Source of the DNA: Haemaphysalis longicornis
Taxonomy: Eukaryota; Arthropoda; Arachnida; Ixodida; Ixodidae
Assembly: GCA_013339765.2 (NCBI GenBank)
Contig: JABSTR010001164.1
Span: forward strand, 310,001 to 374,000
DNA: 64,000 bases
Direction of reading: 5' to 3'
The translations under genes were made by a program, and so were the position numbers. This document shows, piece after piece, positions 54,781 to 64,000 of this stretch (positions are counted from its first letter, which is position 1; the number at the start of each line of letters is the position of its first letter). The notes under the pieces were generated by a model. It made no database searches, had not been told where the DNA came from, and worked only from the letters and a program-made list of their open reading frames with translations.

Positions 54781-57700
54781 ATGGCGTCGTCCGCGGCCGA
54801 CGCGGGCCCTGTGAATGCGCGTCGAAAAGCTCTGTTCGCCGCAGTGTGCTCTATCTGCATTTAAAGTGGCTTTGCCAGCGCCGAGCGAGCAGCCATAGAG
54901 TCGTTGGTCGAGATGCTTCAAAGCTGTAAGTCTCAAACAGTACGAACGAAGTGCATTCAACTCGACGTTGTGGTGTTCTAACACGCTTTCTTTTACCAGT
55001 AACTGCGATCAGTAGTGCTGCTTGAAATTTGGCTGCATTTTGCTTTTTTTTAGCCCCGTCTTTAGAAAATATTGGAGAGAGTTGACTAAGTGGTAGGAGG
55101 TGGTGCTTGATTGAGTTCGGGCGTAGAATAAGTCGAACTAGATGGCCACCGTAGTTGACAGTCAATGGCCTGCGGAATATGTTGTGTAGCGCTCCCACCA
55201 TTTATTTGGTAGACGCAGCGACGTATATCGTGATTTGATTTGTCCAGGTCTGTTCGAGGTCGCCCGAAGCAGCCGGGCCTTCTGCGAGCTCTCTGGAAGA
55301 ACCGAGGTGCTCTCTGGAGACGTGTTCATCGCTCTCATCGAAATGGGTAACGGCCGAATGCGATTTAATCCGTCGTGACAGCGACATCTAGGTTTAAAAA
55401 AGAAATCTCTCAGCAGACTCTAGGCGAAAGTGAATGACGTAGTGCAAATGATCTCACTCTTGACTTCGCTTTGACGCAGGTATCAATGTGGAGTCATTAT
55501 GGGGCTATGTGAAACGTCCCAACCGCATCGCACTACCAACCCGTAAGACACTTTCCTTATTCCTTTTTTGTGACCTTAAAAAAATGTGTCTAGCTAACCT
55601 GCGCCTTGAATTTGCTAAGTTATTTTTGTTCCATCAGCCTTCTTGAAGCAGTGCATTTTCATTTTTTCATGGACGTTTTTGCATTAGGCTGTGTCTAGAA
55701 TTCAGAACAATAAGAAATGCTAAAGTTCCATCCGAAGGGAACGTTACACTATTCGGTATCCTTCCGTCCAGAAGGTTACCGGCAGAACTTAGCATTCCAT
55801 CCAGACGGAACCATATAATAAGCACCAAAGTGCTGTCCAGACGGAATTGAAACGCAAGCTTAGCGTTCCGTCCAGACAGGATGAAAAGCCCATAGCACTG
55901 ATTGAACGTTAAGAGTCTCCGTGCCCCCGACTTCAGAATACAGCTGTACCTGGTGCATTTTGTTGTTTAGGCATTAGAAGTAGACAACATCGCTCCGATG
56001 TCAATACTCAGTGCAATGAAGAATAAATGATTTATTTTAAGCATGCATCGCAGTACTGTAAGCACAAAGTATTTACTAGTTCCTCATGACAAACTACACA
56101 GCCATTGTATGTATAGTTAACAACAGCATATGCTTCTCAGTGTTTATCAACCTGTTCAATTTAATGGGAAAGCAACAAAAACGGGCGTGGGTTAATGGCT
56201 ACAAATAGGTGATAATTGATTTCTCGTTCAGTAAGATATGTGGGTCAAGTACTGATCCGGAGACTATGCCCGGATTAAAACAGTCATGTTGAAAAAATGT
56301 GAGAAGGGAACGTATGGCAGCCTGGTTATAGCGATAACGAACACCACTACTTTGCAGCAAGCTGCAAGACTTGAACGAACCGAGGCGCTTTGCGGGAGAT
56401 CTTACCGCAGGGTGCGGTCTCTGTACTGGGCGATTCATTTCAATTCCGTCTGGTTGGTGCTTTACCGCTGATTATAATTCCATCTTAACGAAGCACTAAA
56501 GAAATGAAAATTCCATATCTATACTTTGACCAGGGACTGCAGTATTCTGAATCGGGGCATTATGCATGGTAGGAGACGTTAATGTTCCGTTTCGTTCTGT
56601 CTGGATGGAACGCTAAGCTTGCATTTCGATTTCGTCTGGACGGAATGCAAAGTTCTCATTTGGTTTTCGTCTGAACGGAAGGTTACCAGCAGCATAACGT
56701 TCTGTCTGGACGAAACTTTAACATTTGTTATCGTTCTGTCTGTAGAAAACTCTAGACACAGCGTTTGCGTTATTCAATTTTTGGAATACAGTTTTGTTAT
56801 TTATTGCAAGCTGGTGATTGTCTAGGTCCAAAGTTGGTAACAGGCGTAATTTTCTATTTGGTGTGACTGAAATAAAAATAACCATACCTGTATTGCAAAT
56901 GTGTTTTGCTAATTGCCACATTAAAACTGCCGTTTATCAGGCTTTAGTAGTTACCTAATTACTAGCATTGAAGATGGGCCAACAATCATTAAATAAAGTA
57001 GAATTATACCCGTGCCACACAAGCATTTTAATAACCTTTGGATTGAATGTCATTTGACTCAGATGACACCTTTGAGCTGCTGCACGACATTTTTCAAAGG
57101 CATTTGGTTGAAATGCCGTTAGAGTCAAAGGAGCACCACCAACGACCTTTGAGGTACTCAAAGGCCTTTGAAATGCGAACGCTCGTACTCTCGGGCACAG
57201 TTTCTGCACGCCGTAATCACAGAAACAATTATTTACGAGTAAAACTTGGTGTTTAAAGTGCACGATCTTGATAATTTTTCACGTGTTCTTGTTTTCTATC
57301 ACTCGCTCCACGATTACAGGGTAACTTGGTACTCTCAACACCGGCAGTCCAAAAAGAAAAAAATATTGCCTGTTTCGTGTGTGTTGCTTGTAACTGTTTT
57401 TTGGCCCATTTTAACTCTAAAATTAAGTTGTTGTTTTTTTTGTCGAGGACAAACGGCAGCAGTGGTGACAGCAAAACATGGCGGGTGAACGCGGAAACTT
57501 TCAACTGCCTTTGAGAATTGTCGTGTATGTCGGCGCAACTCCTTCCAGTTCGAGTGGCATTTGAAATTTCGAGGGTCATTTGGCTGAAATGTCCTTTACA
57601 AAACTTGTGCAGCACGGATATTAAAACAGAAAATCACGTTCAAATTGCCTAAACTTCAGAGTAACATCAAAGCCACAGTGTGGCCTTATAAATGCTGCGT

Positions 57701-60700
57701 AAAGTGTAAAGAAAAAGTGCGACGAAGCTGTGTGCACTGAACTTAATGAAATCAAACCACCCATTTCTGTGTGTGCAGCCGGAGTACAGGGACGCTCGCA
57801 GACGCCCAAGATTTTGCAGGCCGGGGACAAAAAGCCCCTGCCTCCCCACATTCCCGACCATCTCGCACCTTTCCCCGACCCACACGCCTACATCCGCACT
57901 CCGGTAAGCCACCTAATGTCAAACCGTCTAAGTAAAATGGACTGTGCCAGTAGGTTGCATTGCCAAGAGCGCAAATACAGGGTGTTACGACGATAATTCG
58001 AACACTTTAAACCTTTTTCCTGAGTGAACCGCTGCTCGGTTTGCGCTCGAACTTCACACGAAAGTCGCATTTTGTGGTCTATTTTGTTTAGCACCGGGAA
58101 CGACGACGGTACTTACCTGTTTATTCTGAAAACAAATAAAAGCCATTTTCACCTGCGGGAAAACGGCAGCCGATTTGAACACGCGAGCCAGTGCAAGCTG
58201 ATCGTGGAACAGCGACGCCACCTGGGGTATGCAGAGCGAAACGGACGATGTGGATTCATGCTCCTTCCGCGCAAGCAAGGAGCCAAATAGGCTAGCAGAC
58301 AATCAGAAATCAGTGTTACTTCGAAGAGCTTTGCAGAAAATGTGAAAGCAGGTGAGGAAACAAATTATTGGCGACGATGAACCGCGGGAATATTTTATTG
58401 TGATTGGTGTAAGCTGTTATGCAACTATTTGTAATCATTGTAAACTAGGGACGTGATATTTCCTTACCGTCTGCTACCTCATTTGGCTCCTTCCTACCGT
58501 GAATCCCCATCGTCCGTTTCGCTTGCGTACCCCACGTGGTACTGCCGTTCCAAGATCAACTTGCACTGGCTCGCTGTTCAAATCGGCCGCCTTTTTCCCA
58601 TAGGTGAAAATGGTTTTTATTTATTTTCAGAATAAAAATGTAAGTGCTGTCACTGTTCCCAGTGTCAAACAAAATAGACCACAAAATGTGACTTTCGTGT
58701 GAAGTTTGAGCGCGAACAGAGAGACGGTTCGCTCAGGAGAAATTTTTAAATTGTTCCGGTTATCATCGCACCACCCTGTATACCACAAGTGTCTGCAGCA
58801 GTGGTTTAATAATGCATGAAATAACAAAAGTTCAAAGATTAGCTTCACTGCCTCGTACATTCTTTTTGCACTATGATTTGCAGCATCACAAACTGTGCAT
58901 GCTCGAAGGGCATTGGTGGAGCTTGCACAAATATTCTTCTCTTCTTCTTTTTTTTTTTTTTTCTTCTGGTAAGATAACTGCCTCAAACTGTAAAGTGAAG
59001 GTGTCTGGCAACTTTTCTTGAATATATGTTTTTGGGGAAGACGAGGCTGTGGTGGAACATGCACGCTACCGTTACTTCTTACTGCTAGTGATTACATATG
59101 CCACAGCAGGCAAAAAAAGTAAAATGGTGAAAGTAAAAGTAAGAGGTCAGTGAAAATGGTAACGAAGCCATCCATCATCTTTTGCCAGCCATCATGCCAA
59201 CAGTTATATGGTGTTTTTTGTAGATAGCAACATCACACAGCCTCCTTCCTCTCTGACTCCCTCCCACTCAACTACTGTGCTCTTTCAAGTTCTGAAAGGT
59301 TTGGAGGAATTGGTAGGGAGATAGGCCAGGTTTAGTCAACATTTTTTTTAAAGAAAAGGCATGATTCCTAATTGAATGAAAGCCTAAGGAGCTACAAAAA
59401 GATGAGGTAGTTCAGTTCAGTTCACATTTTGGTGCCGCTTTAAGGGGTAGAACTGCGCTTTATCATGGACTGCTGCACAGTGTATGGCAAATATGTGCTC
59501 TGGTGTGGTTGTGAAGGGTGTTTTGTCAGTGGTCACAGATTCTGCAGAGGAGGACTGGATTCTGCCACTTTGATTTCTCCTCAGCGAGACACTTAATATA
59601 TTGTGTCGTGAACGGGGCCGTCACGGCTCTTTTTGTGATACTTTGTGAACACCGATTTTTTTTTTCTTTTTGTCAACCTGAAATAAGATCATAGGATACG
59701 CTGCTAGCAGTCATACTAGGCTTGGGCATAATCACTTGCGGCAGTAGCTTGGGGGCTACGCTTGGCTACTGAGCACGAGGGTTGTGTTTTTGTTTTTTTT
59801 TTTTGTCCATGTCACATTCTCTTTTGTCCATCGTGCTTTTTTTTTTTCGCACTGTAAGCTTTTCGTATGTGGCAGTGCCAAGTGCATCATGTGTGGATCA
59901 TGAGCGAGCGAGCTGCTACGGCTAGTAGACTGCTATAAAGCGGCGACCGGGAGCCTACAAGAGCTCGCCCTGCTCCCCCTCCTCTTCCTCTGCAGACTCA
60001 CAAGCAGCCCGTGACGGAGTACGAGGCTATCCGGGAGAAGCTGGCCAGCCAGAAGCGAGACGTGGAGCGCGCCCTGACACGCTTTGTGGCCAAGACGGGC
60101 CCCACCCAGAGCCTCTTTGCCGACCAGTCCGCTCCCTTTCCCCGTGAGTACCAGGGAAGAAGCCGGCTCCAAGCCGATTTGAACCCAACAGAAGCCAGCG
60201 CTGTGCCTAAACAGTGCCTACTTGGAGGAGCCCATCTGTCAGAGTTTATTTGTTGCTTCATTACATGAAGGGAGGGGAGCTTCATGTCTTCTTAATGGCT
60301 TCATGGTTTAAGTCAGCTTGGTGGAAGATTGTGTTGGTGTGAATCAAACGAAATAGACAGCGGATTATTCATTATGGGCAGGAAATATTGTAAGCTCTTT
60401 TGCAATTTAAGTGTAATTGAGCGTGTGAAATTTCTATAGCCTCATTTCTGTACGAGATAACTTTTCGCTGGAGTTCAGAATTTGTATAACTGTGTTTTGA
60501 CCGTGAACACTGTTCTAAGTTGCTCTGTATGCTGTATCAGGGCAAATACCCTATGGAGGCCTTTATGTAGATAAGTGCAGTAAAGCTCCTGCAGTGCACT
60601 TTTTTTGCTATGAACACTGTGCAGTAAAAGCGCAGGTTCATCTTGAATGGGAGTGATAAGATACTTCATTGAGTAAAAGAAAGCGGGAAGCGAGACATGT

Positions 60701-61224
60701 TCTGGTAATCTGGCAACTGATGTGAACAAGGTGATGCAATGATAAAAGACATTTCAACGTCACTAAGCATTTGTAAACAATACTCAGCATGCCATGCAAC
60801 AAGCATCGTTCGACATCAAATCAACATGTTATCAGAGTTGATAACGTATGATGTTGATAACATATGATGTTATCAACATCAAATCAAATTGTGTTATACT
60901 AGCTAGTATCAGAGGTGGACAAGCGTGAGGTCAATGGGGGGGGGACACAGTACCATGAAAAGAGAAAGGAAACAATCTTCTTTTTTGTTTTTCCAACAAA
61001 GTGAATGTGGTGCTAGCAAGTGTCCTCCAACGCTTGGCTTCTTTGTGTTTGCAGTGATAGCCTGCAAGCCTGTGGCCCAGCCGTACCTGGCCGCGCTCCT
61101 TCCCAAAGACCAGGTGTTCGAACAGCAGGATGAAGAGCAGTCCAAGAACGGTCCCGACCGGCCAGAGCTAGTGGACAACCCGTACCTGCGCTCCGTCAAG
61201 ATGCCTAGGAAGCGCAAGCGATGA
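54781..61224 (+). CDS. TAF8: TFIID subunit 8 (TAF8), six exons, with an in-frame stop in exon 1
   Basis: TAF8 is a histone-fold subunit of the TFIID complex in RNA polymerase II initiation, pairing with TAF10. Exons: 54781-54925, 55248-55346, 55480-55542, 57779-57903, 59996-60143, 61055-61224; all junctions are GT-AG and phases match, giving 250 codons. The histone fold spans exons 1-3 (SGFASAERAAIESLVEMLQS, then FCELSGRTEVLSGDVFIALI and EMGINVESLWGYVKR). The TAF8 C-terminal domain follows: PHIPDHLAPFPDPHAYIRTP, VTEYEAIREKLASQKRDVER, ALTRFVAKTGPTQSLF, then PYLAALLP and DNPYLRSVKMPRKRKR with a basic end like a nuclear signal. Codon 28 is TAA (54862-54864), where the family usually has Glu. Everything else is intact. 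The next in-frame ATG (54913) would cut into the fold. The protein is somewhat shorter than human TAF8 (310). Confidence 0.88.
54862..54864 (+). other. TAF8: In-frame TAA in TAF8 exon 1
   Basis: Reading from ATG 54781, codon 28 is TAA between ...AVCSICI and SGFASAER.... A GAA codon here would give the conserved Glu before the (A/S)GF motif, so one substitution explains it. Confidence 0.85.
55687..56763. mobile_element. Mutator-like foldback element in TAF8 intron 3
   Basis: Long inverted arms (about 55,687-55,900 and 56,575-56,763) begin GGCTGTGTCTAGA. Flanks TTTGCATTA (55678-55686) and TTTGCGTTA (56764-56772) agree at 8 of 9; a 9-bp duplication fits Mutator. The arms carry repeated TTCCGTCCAGACGGAA-like words, which are themselves palindromic. 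No transposase. Confidence 0.65.
57004..57624. repeat. MITE with TTATACCC ends in TAF8 intron 3
   Basis: The left end TTATACCCGTGCCACACAAG resembles the right end (complement) of the IDH intron 4 copy. TTTGACTC and CATTTG words recur. The right end is degenerate (AGCACGGATATTAA). Confidence 0.6.
57978..58778. mobile_element. Foldback element with ~320-bp arms, TA-flanked, in TAF8 intron 4
   Basis: The ends CAGGGTGTTACGACGATAA (57978) and the complement of CAGGGTGGTGCGATGATAA (ending 58778) are bordered by TA. The arms extend to about 58,300 and back from about 58,465, for instance CAAAATAGACCACAAAATG against its complement. TA flanks suggest Tc1/mariner mobilisation. Confidence 0.75.
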
Positions 61225-61817
61225 CGCCTTGTGGAAGCTGCTTGCGACGTTCTCAGCCCCATTCTGGGAAGAGACTCCCTAGAGACTCCTACACCCTAGA
61301 GCATCACCTGGAACACTTGGGTCGCGAGGGTCCATAGAAATGGATGACACAGCCCATGAGAGAGAACGTGAGTCGCTATGTCCGACTTGGCACAACTCTC
61401 AAGCCAAGATTCTGGCTCGACGCACTAGTCATGTAATGTGGGCGAAGAAATGGATGATGTGCATCCCATTCCAAGACTGACTTCGTGGATGACAAGAAAT
61501 GATGCGTTGTGTCTGGTGTGCAGTGAAGTGAAGTCGGCGGACGACCCTGTTTGCTTTGGACCGTATTTCAAAAGGCAGTCTGGAGACGGGAGTCATGGTT
61601 GTACAATTTGTCAGTGACGCACGGACTTCGCTTTAGCAGCAATGATGTCAAAGTGGTTGTTGTTGGAAGGGCGACTTCGCAATGGACTCGTGCGGGTGCT
61701 TGGCTTCGTGTTTTAACTGTTTGAAACTTGGTTTGGTTGGGGGATGAATGCGGGTATGTGGTGTTGCGAGTGCGATAGTGTGGCGATGTGTCACACCTTA
61801 CTTGGAATGCCATTTAC

Positions 61818-61823
61818 AATAAA
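61818..61823 (+). terminator. Poly(A) signal AATAAA for TAF8
   Basis: Lies about 595 nt after the stop codon at 61224, the first AATAAA downstream. Confidence 0.65.
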
Positions 61824-61994
61824 AAGTTTCCTACCGACGAGTTTGGCATGAACGCAATTGTGGTGTCGCTCACTGTAGTTATTTTCAGTGTATTTTTCTA
61901 CCGTCAACTATTACTAGCAAAACAGTGAATTTTAAGGGTGTGGAACAATTTAAAAAAAATGTAAATATTAAAAAAAATCGTAAGAAATTGATAA

Positions 61995-62910
61995 AGTCGA
62001 ACCTCGTTAATTCAAAGTCGCATAATTGGAATCAGTGGATATTCGAACTGGTCCATTGGTCCTGGCGAAGTGACGTGTATTCGAATAAGGGAAACCCTCG
62101 CTAACTGGAACCCGAAACACTTGCAACGATTCAGTCGAACAGTATTGCCCGTCCGCACAGACCAATTTTCGTGGAATTCGAAGCCGAAGGGGTGTTGGCG
62201 TCGTATTGCAGGCGTTGCTACCTTCACACTACGCATCGTAGTCCGGAAATGCGTGCCTGCTTCTCCGGGTTCATGCATCTCGAACTGACCATTGCGTATG
62301 CCATACTTTCGCTGCACGTTATTATTAACAGTGCACTCCAAAGGATGCACAAGGGACCCCCGCTCGTTCGAACAGATTTTCTATCCCCTCGGAGTTCGAA
62401 TTAACCAAACCGAAAATTTGCCAAAAAATCAATTTTCTGTATCAATTTTATTTGCAGTCTACAGGTCCCAAAGAATGTACCTGCAAAATATCATAGCTGT
62501 ATCATAAGTATTCACAAAGCCCTATTTTCTCAGGACCCCCGCAGCTGTCGGGTACAATAACTTGGGATGTACTGGTATGGTACATCATTTTTGCTGCATT
62601 CGAAAGCTTATCTGAACAGTCCGAATTTCTTTTTGCTCGGAGATTTTTGCGAATGACATTTACGAATTTTAACGAGTAGAGCACAAAGGGATAAAAGCTA
62701 TTTGAGTATTTCATAGGTACATATAAAAAATTGCCCGAAACGAGTGACATAACATGTTGCACAACTCTAAACTTACACCCCATAGACGAAAACTGACTGC
62801 ATATTTGTGCTCAGGATGTTGAAATACACTCAATGTGTAAATCTCAAGCACATAGCTTAAAAAATAACAAAAATGTCCTCAAGACCAGTGTTGTCCCCCC
62901 TTAAGGAGGT
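61995..62910. repeat. Degenerate Tigger-like remnant
   Basis: AGTCGAACCTCGTTAATTC near 61,995 and the complement of AGTTGAACCTCCTTAAG near 62,900 may be the two ends. TTCGAATTAAC words lie inside. No transposase frame. Confidence 0.45.
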
Positions 62911-63099
62911 TCAACTGCACATTTTTCTATCATGCATTCACATAAATTTGACACATAGACAAGGTGCAGTCCTGTTTAAAAGTACTTGATTCGGCATTCT
63001 AATTACAAGAATCAAATTCGCAGCCCGAAAATTTGGCTCCAGTACATGCAGTGAAGACAGTTGGACAGAAAAGCTGTAGAATCTTTGTTTTTGTCTTCC

Positions 63100-63183
63100 T
63101 GATTGATTGATTGTGGGGTTTAACGCGCCGGCGCAACGCAGGCGATGACGTAGTGGAGGGCTCCGGAATTTTGAACCTGGGGC
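63100..63183 (-). repeat. SINE 3' fragment (Ruka-like)
   Basis: The tail and 3' body match the SINE at 40,760 (complement). The match is lost after about 63,183, so the tRNA head is missing. Confidence 0.65.
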
Positions 63184-63637
63184 TTTCACCAGTGGCACGT
63201 CACAGATCGGTGCCTCCACTGTAACTGGGAGAGCACCGTCGCAATATAAAAGAGCAACTGATCCTAGAGCCTAGCAACTGATTTCCTTGTAGTTGCAACC
63301 CTGCAATGGGCTCAAATAGTTATGCAATGCATTGCTAGAGCTCCCAAAAAGCAGCGTGGATAGGATTGCGAACAGAAAAGGCAATGTGGTGGAGTGTCGC
63401 CGAAACTGATAAAAGATCGTCCTCGAGAACCCAAGCGAACAAAGGATGAGAAAGCATCTCCTGACACACATCCCTTTGATCATCACTGCTTATAGACAGC
63501 AAATGGGAATTTTAAAATTGTTTACAACTCCACCATGAGCTAACTAATAATGAAGAGTAAATGATGCTCAACGTAACGGAGTTGTTCAATTGCACTACGA
63601 ATTTTCCAAGGTACCTGCATTACATGAAGACCTGATC

Positions 63638-63842
63638 GATTGAGTGATTGTAGGGTTTAACGCACCGACGCAACGCAGGCGATGAGGCGTGCGTAGTGGA
63701 GGGCTCCGGATTAATTTTGACTACCTGGGGATCTTTAACGTGCGCTGAAACCTCGAACACACAGGCGTTTTTGCTTTTTGCCTTCACCAGAAAAGTGGCT
63801 GCCGTGGCCAGCGATCGAATCCGTGTCCTCGTGCTGCACGGA
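63638..63842 (-). repeat. SINE, 5'-truncated (Ruka-like)
   Basis: Matches the copy at 40,760 from its tail through the body to a decayed B box (near 63,810). The A-box half of the tRNA head is absent. Confidence 0.7.
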
Positions 63843-64000
63843 GGCCTACAGAGTATTTGCGACACAGTTGGTTTTGCCACGAAGTGTATTTTGTTGGTGG
63901 ATGATAGTGTGAAAAAAATCGCCAATACCCAACCATATAAAGCCATGCTGAAAAATTTAAAATCTGCACACTTGCAGAAAATATGGTAAGTGAACCCAAC

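Noticed and set aside
1..64000. CRISPR arrays, bacterial operons or phage genes
   Set aside because: No regularly spaced repeats or prokaryotic gene layout; split genes and retroelements show a eukaryotic nuclear genome.

Overview
The window is a piece of the nuclear genome of a chelicerate, almost certainly a hard tick (Ixodidae). This rests on tRNA-derived SINEs of the tick Ruka type, on a dense mix of LINE, Penelope, Gypsy, pogo/Tigger-like and hAT-like debris, and on split genes with arthropod-like proteins. No rRNA gene, canonical tRNA gene, CRISPR array or prokaryotic operon was seen.

Layout. 1-9 kb: decayed retroelements (LINE RNase H remnant, LINE zinc-knuckle fragment, a 100-bp minisatellite, a Penelope GIY-YIG tail, a Tigger-like element, a LINE with an inverted 5' half). 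9-21 kb: gene-poor DNA with homopolymer tracts, a hAT-like element, several hairpins and LINE tails. 21.4-24.8 kb: two Gypsy-type LTR retrotransposon remnants. 27-30.3 kb: a Tigger-like element invaded by a LINE and bordered by a SINE. 30.3-36.1 kb: hAT-like and foldback elements and a large duplicated repeat. 36.9-48.6 kb: a ten-exon gene for NADP-dependent isocitrate dehydrogenase (cytosolic type), its introns filled with transposons. 50.4-51.8 kb: an RTE LINE. 53.55-54.37 kb (minus): a THAP-domain gene. 54.78-61.22 kb (plus): a six-exon gene for TFIID subunit TAF8, divergent from the THAP gene. 62-64 kb: Tigger-like and SINE remnants.

Two points limit the gene calls. IDH exons 3 and 4 carry nine single-base indels plus a 3-base insertion, while the other eight exons are clean. 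TAF8 exon 1 carries an in-frame TAA in an otherwise intact gene. Either could be consensus error in a long-read assembly or real damage; sequence alone cannot decide.

The most interesting pattern is a family of tiny palindromic insertions (31-56 bp), each flanked by an 8-bp target duplication, whose ends match the 31-bp inverted repeats of a 1.68-kb element inside IDH intron 8. One 31-bp copy is exactly the left end joined to the right end of that larger element, as an excision scar would be.
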